DNA of 64,000 nucleotides from Prevotella sp. UBA4330 (GCA_002394385.1 DGTS01000026.1:1-64000); one strand, 5' to 3'; positions 25,283-34,999 are shown, counted from the first letter of the stretch. Program-made: numbers and translations. Notes: generated by a model not told the origin, from the sequence alone.

Positions 25283-26128
25283 ATGACAAGATATAGCAAA
25301 CTAAATTTCGTTTACCGTCTGCAGAAGTGGATGGATAGCGTGCCAGGACAGACATTCCTGAACTATGCATATAGTTGGGGCGCCAGTATCGTGATTCTGG
25401 GAACTCTCTTCAAGTTGACCCACCTCCCCGGAGCAAACCTCATGCTCTATCTGGGTATGGGAACCGAGGTGATAGTGTTCTTCCTATCGGCCTTCGACCG
25501 TCCGTTTGACAAGACTGCCATCGGCATGGACCTGCCTACACATGTGGGTGACGATAACGTCGAGGAGGAGAACGACAACACAGAGCCAGCACCAGAAGTG
25601 GCAAAGGCGGCAGTGCAGCAGGGCGGACCGTCAACCATCATCATCGGTGGCGGTGGTGCTGCGGGCGGCGCGCAGACAGCAGCCGCAACAGGAGAAACCG
25701 TTGCAACAGGAGAAGGCAGCAGCCTGAACATTCCCGCCGCAGCAGTGGTGGGACAGGTGGGTGCCATTCCGCAACCCGTGGCTCCCGATATGGCAGAGGC
25801 TACCAACGCATACGTCGAGGAACTCAAGAAACTCACCGAGGTGCTCGAGAAGGTTTCGCAGCAGAGCAAGCGACTCACCACCGACTCTGAGGAGATGGAG
25901 AATCTCAACCGTACGCTCACCGGCATCTGCAAGATTTACGAGATGCAACTCAAGAGCGCAAGTTCGCAGATAGGAACCATCGACGAGATAAACGCTCAGA
26001 CACGCAAGATGGCAAGTCAGATAGAGCAACTCAACAATATCTATGCTAACATGATTGAGGCAATGAAGGCACCGCTGCTCTCGCCGCAGGCAAGAATGTC
26101 GGGGCTCGGAAACGCCGAGAACGTTTAA
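25283..26128 (+). CDS. gldL: T9SS motor protein GldL/PorL
   Basis: The protein has 281 residues. Two membrane helices near the N-terminus (about 28-45 and 52-70) contain SWGASIVILGTLFKLTHLPG and LYLGMGTEVIVFFLSAFDRP, including the conserved membrane Glu (about residue 62) thought to carry protons in the GldLM motor. A Gly/Ala-rich linker (about 113-150, IIIGGGGAAGGAQTAAATG) precedes a C-terminal coiled coil (LEKVSQQSKRLTTDSEEMEN). GldL and GldM form the inner membrane proton-driven motor of the T9SS. Confidence 0.95.
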   Translation: MTRYSKLNFVYRLQKWMDSVPGQTFLNYAYSWGASIVILGTLFKLTHLPGANLMLYLGMGTEVIVFFLSAFDRPFDKTAIGMDLPTHVGDDNVEEENDNTEPAPEVAKAAVQQGGPSTIIIGGGGAAGGAQTAAATGETVATGEGSSLNIPAAAVVGQVGAIPQPVAPDMAEATNAYVEELKKLTEVLEKVSQQSKRLTTDSEEMENLNRTLTGICKIYEMQLKSASSQIGTIDEINAQTRKMASQIEQLNNIYANMIEAMKAPLLSPQARMSGLGNAENV

Positions 26129-26157
26129 ATCTACGCAAGGACTTGACTAAGTAGAAA

Positions 26158-27714
26158 ATGGCAATAAAGAAAAGACCTGTATCTCCGCGCCAGAAGATGA
26201 TCAACCTGATGTATGTCGTCCTCATGGCAATGCTTGCGCTCAACGTCTCTACGGAAGTGCTGCAGGGGTTCTCGCTCGTTGAGGAAAGTCTCAACCGAAC
26301 CACCGCAAACTCAAGTGAGCAGAACGCAACCATTTACGGCGACTTCGAGGCGCAGATGAAGAAGAATCCTGAGAAGGTGCGACAGTGGTTCGAGAAAGCC
26401 ACTACGGTGAAGCAGATGAGCGACTCGCTGTATAACTTCGCGCAGCAACTCAAGGAGGCCATAGTGCGCGAGGCCGACGGCAAGAACGGAGATGTGAAGA
26501 ACATAGAAAACAAGGAAAACCTCGAGGCTGCCAACCAGGTGATGCTGGCGCCGGGAAAAGGCAAGGGCAAGGCTCTCTACGATGCCATCAATGCCTACCG
26601 CACCAAGATTCTGTCTATGGTGACCGACGAACAGCAGAAGAAAATCATAAGCAGCAACCTCTCTACCGAACTGCCTAAGGACGCCATGACAATGGGTAAG
26701 AACTGGCAGGAGTACATGTTCGAGGACATGCCGGTGGCGGCTGCCGTGACACTGCTCTCCAAGTTGCAGAGCGACATACGCTATGCCGAGGGCGAGGTGC
26801 TGCATACGCTCGTGGCTAACGTCGATGTTAAGGATATCCGCGTGAACAAACTCGACGCGTTCGTGATACCCGAGAAGACAACGCTCTATCCTGGCGAACA
26901 GTTTGTGTCGCAGATTGTGATGGCTGCTGTGGACACCACAATGCAGCCCGAAATATATATTAACGGTACACGCGTGAACACCACCAACGGACGCTATACG
27001 TTCTCTGCAGGTGGCGTGGGAGAGCACCAGTTCAGCGGTTATCTCATAACACGCAATGCGGCAGGCGACGAACTGCGACGCGAATTCACACAGAAGTACA
27101 GCGTAATACCTACTCCCGACGGTGCCACTGTTGCCGCCGACCTCATGAATGTGCTCTATGCAGGATTCAAGAACCCGATAAGCGTCAGCGTGCCAGGCAT
27201 CCCTGCCAACCAGGTAACGGTGAGCATGAGCGGAGGAAGCCTTACACCGACAGGCAACGGACACTACATCGCCGTTCCGTCGGCAGTGGGAAAGGACGTG
27301 TCGTTCAACATTTCGGTGAACGACCACGGCAAGACACGCTCGCTCACTCCATTCACCTTCCATGTGCGTAAGTTGCCCGACCCGACACCTTACATGATTG
27401 TCGGTGACAACCGTTTCCGTGGCGGCCGACTGGCTAAGGCTTCGCTTATGGGCGCTTCGGGCATCAAGGCTGCCATCGACGATGGTCTGCTCGACATAGA
27501 GTTCCGTGTGACGGGTTTCGAGGCGGTATTCTTCGACAACATGGGTAACGCCGTGCCTATGGTGGGCAATGGCTCGCAGTTCAGCGAACGACAGAGGGAC
27601 GCGTTCCGCAAACTCTCGCGCAACCGCCGCTTCTACATCTCACGTGTCACGGCAGTAGGACCTGACGGCATATCACGACAACTCAACGCTTCGATGGAAG
27701 TGATAGTAAATTAA
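26158..27714 (+). CDS. gldM: T9SS motor protein GldM/PorM
   Basis: The protein has 518 residues and one N-terminal membrane helix (KMINLMYVVLMAMLALNVS). A helical periplasmic part follows, then beta-domains (VNKLDAFVIPEKTTLYPGEQ, LPDPTPYMIVGDNRFRGGRL). GldM spans the periplasm and carries torque from the inner membrane motor to the GldK/GldN ring. The length fits the family. It starts 29 bases after gldL. Confidence 0.96.
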   Translation: MAIKKRPVSPRQKMINLMYVVLMAMLALNVSTEVLQGFSLVEESLNRTTANSSEQNATIYGDFEAQMKKNPEKVRQWFEKATTVKQMSDSLYNFAQQLKEAIVREADGKNGDVKNIENKENLEAANQVMLAPGKGKGKALYDAINAYRTKILSMVTDEQQKKIISSNLSTELPKDAMTMGKNWQEYMFEDMPVAAAVTLLSKLQSDIRYAEGEVLHTLVANVDVKDIRVNKLDAFVIPEKTTLYPGEQFVSQIVMAAVDTTMQPEIYINGTRVNTTNGRYTFSAGGVGEHQFSGYLITRNAAGDELRREFTQKYSVIPTPDGATVAADLMNVLYAGFKNPISVSVPGIPANQVTVSMSGGSLTPTGNGHYIAVPSAVGKDVSFNISVNDHGKTRSLTPFTFHVRKLPDPTPYMIVGDNRFRGGRLAKASLMGASGIKAAIDDGLLDIEFRVTGFEAVFFDNMGNAVPMVGNGSQFSERQRDAFRKLSRNRRFYISRVTAVGPDGISRQLNASMEVIVN

Positions 27715-27733
27715 AGAAAACATATCGACAGTT

Positions 27734-28777
27734 ATGAAAAAGATATTGATGATATTGCTCGCGGCAACGGCAGTGCTCTCAGTGAGCGCACAGCCGCAGA
27801 AACGCCGTGCAGAGCAGCAACAGCAACGCAGGACACAGTCGCAGCAACTGTCCACAAGGGCACAGATATCGTTCCCCACGGCACAGACAATGTCGGAGGA
27901 CGTAGTGTGGCGACGCGACATTTATCGCGAACTCGACCTCAATGAGGATGCCAATGCAGGACTTTACTATCCGGTGGAGCCTATCGGGTCGCAGATGAAC
28001 CTCTTCACCTACATCTTCAAACTGATGATGACGGGTAACATCAAGGTTTACGAGTACCGTCTTGACGGCAACGAGGTGTTCAGCGACGATGCAAGGGTGG
28101 CGCAGAAAGCGTTCCTCGACAACTATCACATCTATTATGAGAAGGACCAGAACGGACGTACGCACATCGACAACAGCGACATTCCGTCGCGCGAGGTGCG
28201 TGGGTACTACATCAAGGAGAGTGCCTACTACGACCAGTCAACAGCGACATTCCATACCAAGGTGCTCGCTCTGTGTCCTATCATGAGCCGTGAGGACGAC
28301 TTCGGCGATGGGGCTGCAAAGTATCCGCTCTTCTGGGTGAAGTACGAGGACATCGCGCCGTTCCTGAGCAAGCAGACCATCATGACGAGCAACCTTAACA
28401 ACGCTGCCACAATGAGCGTTGACGACTACTTCACGAAGAACATGTATCGTGGTAAGATATACAAGACCACCAACATGCTCGGCAAGACACTCGCGCAGTA
28501 TTGCACCGACGACTCGGCAATGACAAAGGAGCAGAAGCGCATAGAGATGGAACTGGCAGAGTTCGAGAAGAACATCTGGGGCGACCAGCAACGCAAGGAC
28601 TCGCTCGACAGCATTGCCAACTCGTCAGACAAGAAGGTAAGCAAGAAGAAGCGTAACCGCCGCGACGGCACAGTGGAAGTGGAGCAGTCAACAGTGAAGA
28701 AGCGCCGCTCGTCGTCATCCTCTTCAGGTGGCTCAGGCTCGCAGCCCCGCGTTTCCGTACGCCGACAGAGACATTGA
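27734..28777 (+). CDS. gldN: T9SS protein GldN/PorN
   Basis: The protein has 347 residues and a signal peptide (KKILMILLAATAVLSVSAQ). The GldN core is clear: VVWRRDIYRELDLNEDANAG, LYYPVEPIGSQMNLFTYIFK, YYIKESAYYDQSTATFHTKV. The C-terminal tail is basic and Ser-rich (KKRRSSSSSSGGSGSQPRVS). GldN forms the periplasmic ring with GldK. The TGA stop is itself part of a TTTGAACTTTGA-type word array, so the last residues may have been set by that insertion. Confidence 0.95.
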   Translation: MKKILMILLAATAVLSVSAQPQKRRAEQQQQRRTQSQQLSTRAQISFPTAQTMSEDVVWRRDIYRELDLNEDANAGLYYPVEPIGSQMNLFTYIFKLMMTGNIKVYEYRLDGNEVFSDDARVAQKAFLDNYHIYYEKDQNGRTHIDNSDIPSREVRGYYIKESAYYDQSTATFHTKVLALCPIMSREDDFGDGAAKYPLFWVKYEDIAPFLSKQTIMTSNLNNAATMSVDDYFTKNMYRGKIYKTTNMLGKTLAQYCTDDSAMTKEQKRIEMELAEFEKNIWGDQQRKDSLDSIANSSDKKVSKKKRNRRDGTVEVEQSTVKKRRSSSSSSGGSGSQPRVSVRRQRH

Positions 28778-28818
28778 TCTTTGAACTTTGAACATTGATC
28801 TTTGAACTTTGATTTTTA
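28775..28818. repeat. Word array overlapping the gldN stop codon
   Basis: CATTGATCTTTGAACTTTGA occurs twice in tandem (about 28773-28792 and 28794-28813). The first copy supplies the stop codon of gldN. Confidence 0.65.
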
Positions 28819-28939
28819 AACATGGCTCTTTAGGCGTTTCGTCCAGTATGCTGCGTTGCCAACGCAGCCCCCAAAGCAAACATTCAAACGGGCAGCCCCG
28901 TGCTGCCCTCATCATTAACCATTTAAACACAATTACTGT

Positions 28940-29539
28940 ATGAAAAAGTTTTTTACTCTTATCCTTGTTGCCGTTGCAACGATGGTTGCAGCGCCAGCCA
29001 GTGCACAGGTGCAGTTTGGTCTCAAGGGTGGTTTGAACGTCACCAGCATGTCGTTCTCTGAGAAAGTGCTGGCAAAGGAGAACCGCGCAGGATTCTTCAT
29101 CGGTCCTACCGCAAAGTTCACCCTGCCAATAGTTGGACTTGGCGTTGATGCCAGTGCACTCTACGACCAGCGCGAGGCTGAGGTCGATGGTGACAAAATC
29201 AAGCAGCAGGCAATCAACGTGCCCATCAACCTCCGTTACAGCGTAGGACTTGGCGAGACTGCAAGCGTATATTTCGCAGCAGGTCCGCAGTTCGGCTTCA
29301 ACGTGGGCGACAAGGAGCATAAACTTACCGATGGCGAGACATGGAAACTCAGCGGTTCGACACTCAGTGTGAACTTCGGTCTCGGTGTAATGATTCTCAA
29401 CCATGTCCAGATAGGTGCCAACTACAACCTCGTGTGTGGCAAGACTGGCGAACTCTCAGTTCTCGAGGGTGCCGGCAACGCACTGAAGAACAAAGGTCGC
29501 GCCAACGCATGGCAGATCAGCGCAGCCTACTATTTCTAA
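28940..29539 (+). CDS. Outer membrane beta-barrel protein (PorT/OMP_b-brl type)
   Basis: The protein has 199 residues and a signal peptide (KKFFTLILVAVATMVAAPAS). The mature part is an eight-strand-type barrel: VQFGLKGGLNVTSMSF, GFFIGPTAKFTLPIVG, VGASALYDQR-like and a C-terminal aromatic end (QISAAYYF). It resembles the PorT-like family; members often serve as small outer membrane proteins of unknown role. Its position right after the T9SS operon is suggestive but a 160-base gap separates it. A terminator follows. Confidence 0.8.
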   Translation: MKKFFTLILVAVATMVAAPASAQVQFGLKGGLNVTSMSFSEKVLAKENRAGFFIGPTAKFTLPIVGLGVDASALYDQREAEVDGDKIKQQAINVPINLRYSVGLGETASVYFAAGPQFGFNVGDKEHKLTDGETWKLSGSTLSVNFGLGVMILNHVQIGANYNLVCGKTGELSVLEGAGNALKNKGRANAWQISAAYYF

Positions 29540-29569
29540 GCACGCTTTATCATCTTGATAATAATCGCG

Positions 29570-29610
29570 AGACGGGTGCTCATCCCTTTGGGGTGACGCC
29601 CGTCTTTTTT
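29570..29610 (+). terminator. Rho-independent terminator after beta-barrel gene
   Basis: AGACGGG pairs with CCCGTCT and an inner CATCCC with GGGGTG, followed by a T run ending at 29610. Confidence 0.85.
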
Positions 29611-29692
29611 CCAACTATTTTTTCACTTTTTGTTTGGCATTGTGTGTGGAAAATAGTATTTTTGTCTTCTGTTTAAAATCTTATCCACAACG

Positions 29693-31963
29693 ATGCACTT
29701 TGTAGATGTCATACTGCCAGTGCCCCTTGAGGGACTTTTCACCTACGGTTTGCCCGAACAATGGGCGGCGCAGGTGACTATGGGAGTGCGTGTCCTTGTG
29801 CCTCTGGGCAAGAGCAAGCACTACATCGCTATGGCTGTGCGGGTGCATCAGACGGAGCCAAAGGTGAAATGGAAAAACATCGAGCAGGTGCTCGACGATA
29901 AGCCAGTGCTCAGACAGGAGCAGATGCGTCTTTGGCAGTGGATAAGCGACTATTATATGTCGCCCATTGGTGATGTTTTCAAGGCTGCGATGCCCAGCGG
30001 CATGAAGACAGAAGAGGGCTATCGCCCGCGCACCGAGACGTGCCTGGACCTTGCCCCGAAATGGCGTTCGGAACAGGACCTGCACATTGCACTCGACATT
30101 ATGCGGCGCGCCGAAAAGCAACGCAAGGTGTTCGAGACATTCCTCACGATGACTGGATGGGACCAGTTGGAGGGTAATGTGCCACAGGGACAGATAGAGG
30201 AACTCTCGCGCGACGAACTGATGAATGCCACACACTGCACGGCAGCAGTGCTGAAATCGCTCATAGACAGGGGATTTCTTACGACATACGAGCGTGAGGT
30301 GGGACGGCTGAACCATGGTGGCGAGCCCGACTACAGCAAGATTCAATCGCTGAGCGCGGCGCAACAGGATGCATATAACGACATCCTGATGGGGTTCCTG
30401 AAGAAGAACGTGGTGCTGCTGCACGGCGTTACGTCGAGTGGAAAGACAGAACTGTACATCCACCTGATAAAACGTGCTATCGACCGCCATGAGCAGGTGC
30501 TCTACCTGATGCCCGAGATTGCGCTGACGGTGCAGATGCAGCAGCGACTGCAACGTGTCTTCGGCAACCGCTTGGGCATCTATCACTCGAAATACAGTGA
30601 CGCCGAGCGTGTGGAGATATGGAAGAAACAACTATCTGAAGTGCCCTACGACGTAATTCTTGGTGCCCGCTCTGCGGTGTTCCTGCCGTTCCAACGACTT
30701 GGGCTGGTGATAATAGACGAGGAGCACGAGACATCATTCAAGCAGCAAGACCCGGCACCGCGCTACCATGCACGGTCGGCAGCCATAGTGCTCGCCTCAA
30801 TGTATGGCGCGAAAACTCTGCTTGGCACGGCTACACCGTCGGCAGAGAGTTACCATAACGTGATTACCGGAAAGTATGCCTTGGCAACGCTGACCACACG
30901 ATACAAGGACATTGCGATGCCCGAGATACGCATCGTTGATACCAAAGAGATGCAGCGCAGGAAGATGATGACGGGGCCTTTCTCGCCGCAACTGCTTGCC
31001 GCAATGCGCACTGCTCTTGACAATGACGAGCAGGTGATATTGTTCCAGAACCGTCGAGGCTTTGCACCGATGGTGGAGTGCAAGCAGTGTGGATGGGTGC
31101 CACACTGCCAGAATTGCGATGTATCGCTGACACTGCACAAGAACACCTCGCAACTGACGTGCCACTACTGCGGCTTCACCTATCGCGTGCCAGAACAATG
31201 CCCCAACTGCGAGAGCCGTGAACTGGTGTCACGTGGGTTTGGTACGGAGAAGGTGGAGGACCAGATACTCGAACTGTTTCCCGATGCACGTGTGGCACGA
31301 ATGGACCTCGACACCACCCGCACACGCAGTGCATACGAGCGTATTATCGGTGACTTCTCGGCAGGACGCACAAATATTCTCATCGGTACGCAGATGGTGA
31401 CCAAGGGACTCGACTTCGACCGCGTCTCGGTGGTGGGAATACTTAATGCCGACTCGATGCTCAACTATCCCGATTTCCGTGCCTATGAGCATGCCTTCAC
31501 GATGATGTCGCAGGTGAGCGGACGTGCCGGCAGAAAGGGGAAGCAGGGACTGGTGCTGCTGCAGACGAAGAACAAAGACCTGGCGGTGGTCAGGCAGGTG
31601 GTAACCAACGACTTCCAGTCGTTCTTCCGCGACCTTGAGCAGGAACGCCGCGATTTCCGCTATCCGCCATTCTCCCACCTTATCTATATATATATGAGGA
31701 ACAAGGACAACCGTGTGCTTGACAGTGCCGCTATGGAGATGGGCTCACGTCTCCGCCAGTGGTTTGGCAATCGCGTGCTTGGTCCTGATAAGCCCGCTGT
31801 GGCAAAGGTGAAGGCTATGAACATCCGAAAGATAGTGCTGAAACTGGAACTGGGCATCGATCTCACCCGTGTGCGCAAGTATCTCAGAGATGCCGAAAGG
31901 CAGATGATGGATAACAAGCAATATGCCTCACTTCAAATACACTTCGATGTCGATCCTTTGTAG
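29693..31963 (+). CDS. priA: Primosomal replication restart helicase PriA
   Basis: The protein has 756 residues. It has the N-terminal DNA-binding domain (VDVILPVPLEGLFTYGLPEQ), Walker A GVTSSGKTE (about 244-252), DEEH box IIDEEHE (about 339-345), eight zinc-binding cysteines (CKQCGWVPHCQNC, CHYCGF, CPNCES) and helicase motifs TQMVTKGLDFD and QVSGRAGRKG. PriA binds stalled forks and reloads the replisome. The length fits. It follows a terminator and forms its own transcription unit. Confidence 0.97.
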   Translation: MHFVDVILPVPLEGLFTYGLPEQWAAQVTMGVRVLVPLGKSKHYIAMAVRVHQTEPKVKWKNIEQVLDDKPVLRQEQMRLWQWISDYYMSPIGDVFKAAMPSGMKTEEGYRPRTETCLDLAPKWRSEQDLHIALDIMRRAEKQRKVFETFLTMTGWDQLEGNVPQGQIEELSRDELMNATHCTAAVLKSLIDRGFLTTYEREVGRLNHGGEPDYSKIQSLSAAQQDAYNDILMGFLKKNVVLLHGVTSSGKTELYIHLIKRAIDRHEQVLYLMPEIALTVQMQQRLQRVFGNRLGIYHSKYSDAERVEIWKKQLSEVPYDVILGARSAVFLPFQRLGLVIIDEEHETSFKQQDPAPRYHARSAAIVLASMYGAKTLLGTATPSAESYHNVITGKYALATLTTRYKDIAMPEIRIVDTKEMQRRKMMTGPFSPQLLAAMRTALDNDEQVILFQNRRGFAPMVECKQCGWVPHCQNCDVSLTLHKNTSQLTCHYCGFTYRVPEQCPNCESRELVSRGFGTEKVEDQILELFPDARVARMDLDTTRTRSAYERIIGDFSAGRTNILIGTQMVTKGLDFDRVSVVGILNADSMLNYPDFRAYEHAFTMMSQVSGRAGRKGKQGLVLLQTKNKDLAVVRQVVTNDFQSFFRDLEQERRDFRYPPFSHLIYIYMRNKDNRVLDSAAMEMGSRLRQWFGNRVLGPDKPAVAKVKAMNIRKIVLKLELGIDLTRVRKYLRDAERQMMDNKQYASLQIHFDVDPL

Positions 31964-32134
31964 TTGACATAAAGACATATTATAGACATAAAGACAGAAT
32001 AACCATTGTCTTTTCGTCCTTCATAAATAGCCTTTCGACTATAAGTCTAAACATTTGTCTCTCCCCAAATGATAAAAAATCTTAATGCCGTTAAATATTT
32101 TTTGTAAAAAGGAATGGACGATTATTTTTTTTCA

Positions 32135-32142
32135 TATCTTTG
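32135..32142 (+). promoter_or_regulatory. TATCTTTG promoter box
   Basis: A -7 box with a leader of about 65 bases before the lipoprotein at 32213. A TTTG at 32101-32104 is too far (30 bases) to be the standard -33 box. Confidence 0.5.
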
Positions 32143-32212
32143 CACCGAATGAAACAAAAACGCATAGAAAAACAACTTACAACTTTTAATTAACAACTAA
32201 ATTCTAAATTAA

Positions 32213-33106
32213 ATGAAAAAGATTTTTTATTTCGCAGCATTGACTATGGGCGTAATCGCTTTCTCAAGTTGCACAGACAAGCAAGCAAAAGGTGGTAATG
32301 AAGGTTCTGACAGCGCTGCTACAGAGCAGGTTGCAGAGGGTGAGAAGATAGGACCAATGGGTTCGTTCACACTTGCTGAAGGTACAGCACTGAAAGACGC
32401 TGAGAACATTTCTTACGTTCTTTATCCAAGTTCTTATGCAAGCGCAATGGAGAAAAACGAGGACTTCAAGGGTAAGACCGCTATCTACTACAGTTCACAA
32501 CTCGCTGAGGCTGGTGAGACCAACTCAAAACTCTCTGGAAAAGATGTTCGCTATCCTAACGTACTGCTCATCCCTATCTATAAGGACGCAAAGGCTAAGA
32601 AGGGTGATGTAGTGCTTACATGGTGGCAGAGTGGTTCAGGCATGCAGCGTGCCATCGTTACCGATGACAGCGACCCAACAATGCCAAAGGTTCACTATCT
32701 CGACCTCAACTACAAGGGCGACGGCTCTGGTTTCGCTGAGAAGCATGACAACGAGCAGTTGAAGCCTAACTCTTTCATCGTGCTCAACAATGGTGAGTGG
32801 GTACCAGGTGCTCCTATCGCTGTTAATGTTGACGGCAAGCAGAAGAATGGTGTCCTCATCGCAGTAGAAGGTGACAAGGTCATCTATCAAGGCTTTGCTG
32901 ATGTTCTTGAAGAGACCACAAAGAGCGCTGTTAAGATTCTCCCTGTTAAGCCTTCACTCAGTGTTGGTGACAACGTTAAGGGTGTTTTCGTAAGCGAATT
33001 CTCAAAGGACTATAAGGTTTCAAAGGTTGACGAGAAGATCGGTCGCGTTTGGGTTAAGGACGGCGACAAGGAAGAAGTTCTGAGCATCTTCGATGTAATG
33101 AAGTAA
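32213..33106 (+). CDS. Lipoprotein of unknown function
   Basis: The protein has 297 residues with a lipobox (VIAFSSC). A short acidic linker precedes two similar beta-rich halves (VLLIPIYKDAKAKKGDVVLT, LIAVEGDKVIYQGFADVLEE). I do not recognise the family. Its codon use is more uniform and T-ending (GCT, GTT) than its neighbours, a pattern seen in highly expressed genes. It has its own promoter box and a strong terminator, so it is monocistronic. It may be an abundant envelope lipoprotein. Confidence 0.75.
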   Translation: MKKIFYFAALTMGVIAFSSCTDKQAKGGNEGSDSAATEQVAEGEKIGPMGSFTLAEGTALKDAENISYVLYPSSYASAMEKNEDFKGKTAIYYSSQLAEAGETNSKLSGKDVRYPNVLLIPIYKDAKAKKGDVVLTWWQSGSGMQRAIVTDDSDPTMPKVHYLDLNYKGDGSGFAEKHDNEQLKPNSFIVLNNGEWVPGAPIAVNVDGKQKNGVLIAVEGDKVIYQGFADVLEETTKSAVKILPVKPSLSVGDNVKGVFVSEFSKDYKVSKVDEKIGRVWVKDGDKEEVLSIFDVMK

Positions 33107-33126
33107 TACCTTATATCAGTATTTAT

Positions 33127-33160
33127 AGAAAAAGCACGGAGTAAGTTCCGTGCTTTTTCT
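33127..33160 (+). terminator. Rho-independent terminator after lipoprotein gene
   Basis: A 14-base perfect stem (AGAAAAAGCACGGA / TCCGTGCTTTTTCT) with a 6-base loop and a T-rich descending arm. The symmetric A/T flanks may also work on the other strand. Confidence 0.85.
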
Positions 33161-33236
33161 GTTGGTGACGATAACCAATTAAGCCATACAAATGGTATGG
33201 TGTTGTTAAAACTTTGCGTGTGGATCAAAAATGCCG

Positions 33237-33480
33237 ACCCCACCCCTGCCCCTCCCCTACAGGGGCGGGGAGCCCACAGCAAATGCGATAGTGTTTTAAA
33301 AGAAGTCATACACAATGATTCCCCGCCCCCAAAGTCCCCCTCGCCCCTTGGAGAGGGGATAGGGGTGAGGCTTCGGGGATAGGGGTGGGGTCAGTGATAT
33401 AAAAACAGCAGAATCTGTGAAGTTTCAAGAGAAGTCATAAACAATGATTCCCCGCTCCTACTGGGACGGGGAATCATTGC
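33237..33480. repeat. GC-rich palindromic element cluster in a 500-base gene-free stretch
   Basis: The stretch 33107-33612 has no gene. After the terminator it holds copies of the CCCCTCCCC/GGGGCGGGG element at about 33237-33272 and 33320-33391. A direct repeat (AGAAGTCATA...ACAATGATTCCCCGC) occurs near 33301 and 33430. A perfect 12-base inverted repeat (AATGATTCCCCG at 33443-33454, CGGGGAATCATT at 33467-33478) ends the cluster. Confidence 0.7.
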
Positions 33481-33527
33481 GATGGGGTCAAATAATATAT
33501 AATTTCCTTTTTGCTTGTCAAAAATGT

Positions 33528-33618
33528 CTTTTCGCTTAACGTTCAACATTCTTCGTTCAATATTCTTCGCTCAACGCTCAACATTCAACGCTCAACATTC
33601 TTCACTCAACGCTCATCG
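33528..33618. repeat. CTCAACGTTCAACATT-type word array reaching the esterase stop codon
   Basis: Variants of CGCTCAACATTCAA and TTCTTCGCTCAA repeat about ten times. The minus-strand stop TGA of the esterase gene (33613-33615) lies inside the array. Confidence 0.65.
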
Positions 33619-34803
33619 TTTATAAACTTCTGCTGCGAGTTTTCCCATTGCAGCATATCCGGCGGGATTCAGGTGAAGCCAGTCGTCGCTGTACTCTTTT
33701 TTCAGTCGAGTGGGGTCTTGCGGGTCGCGCACCAGTTCGTCGAAGTCGATGACGGCATCAAATGCGCCCGAAGTCCTTATCCACTCGTTCACTACCTGGC
33801 GTGCTGCCTCGTGGAAGAATGTGTAGTAGGAGTTTCCTTTAAATGGTGTTATCGTAGCGCCTATTACCTTCCAGCCCTTGGCATGTCCTTGGTCGATGAA
33901 ACTTTTGTATGCCTCGGTGAGTTTCTTTGCCACCTCCTCAGAATTGCCTTTGCTTCCTCCTATATCGTTAACACCTTGGAAGATGATGAGTGTCTTCACT
34001 CCCCTTTGTCCGAGGATGTCACGGTCGAAGCGTTTCACTGCAGGCTCGCTCAGTCCTCCCCATAGCACGGAATTGCCGCCGATGCCGAGATTAAGCACTG
34101 ATGTCTCGCCTCCGAGAGCCTCTGCCATTGCGTCGGTCCAGCGGTTCTGCTTGTTTGTGGTGCTTCCGCGTCCGTCGGTGATGCTGTTGCCCAATACTAC
34201 TATGGCGTTAGCCTCTGCAGGGTCGTTTCTCAGCACGTCAAGTGCCGCGATGTTATACCAGTGGTCCACCTTCTCTGCCTCTACGAATTTAGTCTTTGGC
34301 TTTGCCACACCTTTTATAATATAGGAGGTGGTGCGCGAGCCTCGGTGCGACGAGGCGTTCACTGGTGTGCTCTCACCGTAGTTGATTGTTATGGCGAGCA
34401 GTTGCAGCGGCTTCAGGTTATATGCAATGACATCCGACGTGAGGTCCTTGCCTGGTTCTATCGTGGTGTTTCTTTTTCCGTTGAATGTAACGTACTTTGC
34501 CGTTTTCGCATCAATGTCGCTTCCTTCTTTCGCATCGGCGATGAATACCGACTTGATGTCCACGGGCTCTTTGCTGTGTACGTTAGAGAGTTTCAGTTGC
34601 AGTTTCTCTCCTCCCTTCGATACATAAATTATTTGCCTTATGGCGCGGTTCGACAATGATGATGCCGGCATGTCGCCAGGTCCTGTGAACTCTATTGCAG
34701 TTGCCCATGTAGCCTCCCATGTGGGAGTCGTTGAATCTTTCTGCTGTGCCGAAATCGTCATCGACAATGTAGTTGTCAGTAGTAAAATGGTTAATTTCCT
34801 CAT
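33613..34803 (-). CDS. Secreted SGNH/GDSL-family esterase
   Basis: The protein has 396 residues and a signal peptide (MRKLTILLLTTTLSMTISAQ). An N-terminal beta-domain (IRQIIYVSKGGEKLQLKLSN, GSRTTSYII) precedes the SGNH fold, with GNSITDGRGSTT as block I, IFQGVNDIGG as block III and DDWLHLNPAGY as block V (Asp/His). It is a close relative of the N-terminal half of the SGNH-CotH fusion at 47106-50036. It is divergent from susC and shares the intergenic region holding TGAGACAT motifs, so it may be co-regulated. Likely carbohydrate esterase; substrate not known. Confidence 0.88.
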   Translation of the reverse strand: MRKLTILLLTTTLSMTISAQQKDSTTPTWEATWATAIEFTGPGDMPASSLSNRAIRQIIYVSKGGEKLQLKLSNVHSKEPVDIKSVFIADAKEGSDIDAKTAKYVTFNGKRNTTIEPGKDLTSDVIAYNLKPLQLLAITINYGESTPVNASSHRGSRTTSYIIKGVAKPKTKFVEAEKVDHWYNIAALDVLRNDPAEANAIVVLGNSITDGRGSTTNKQNRWTDAMAEALGGETSVLNLGIGGNSVLWGGLSEPAVKRFDRDILGQRGVKTLIIFQGVNDIGGSKGNSEEVAKKLTEAYKSFIDQGHAKGWKVIGATITPFKGNSYYTFFHEAARQVVNEWIRTSGAFDAVIDFDELVRDPQDPTRLKKEYSDDWLHLNPAGYAAMGKLAAEVYKR

Positions 34804-34840
34804 TTCTTATTGGCTCTATTATGATATTCTTTTATGTTTG

Positions 34841-34848
34841 CAAATTTA
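34841..34848 (-). promoter_or_regulatory. TAAATTTG promoter box for esterase
   Basis: A minus-strand -7 box about 37 bases before the ATG at 34803. No standard -33 box seen. The flanking stretch 34804-35162 contains no gene. Confidence 0.5.
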
Positions 34849-34898
34849 GCAAAATCTTTTCAAATGCGATGCAACATTTGTAACCTATATGTTTATTT

Positions 34899-34999
34899 AT
34901 GTCTCAAAAAGCGTTTTCCCAGTGAAAAAACGAGTGGAATAATCACGTTTTTTCGCTGTTTGAGACATAATGAGACATTTTTTGTTTAAAATGAGACAT
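34899..34999. promoter_or_regulatory. TGAGACAT operator cluster upstream of susC
   Basis: ATGTCTCA (inverted) lies at 34899-34906; TGAGACAT copies are at 34961-34968, 34971-34978 and 34992-34999. The last ends exactly 29 bases before the susC -7 box. The same motif with the same 29-base spacing precedes the second transcription unit at 41820. It is probably the site of the PUL activator, which is not encoded in the window. Confidence 0.7.

Noticed and set aside
26311..27363. 350-codon frame antisense to gldM
   Set aside because: A His/Val/Leu-rich shadow of a strongly supported gene, with no recognisable feature.
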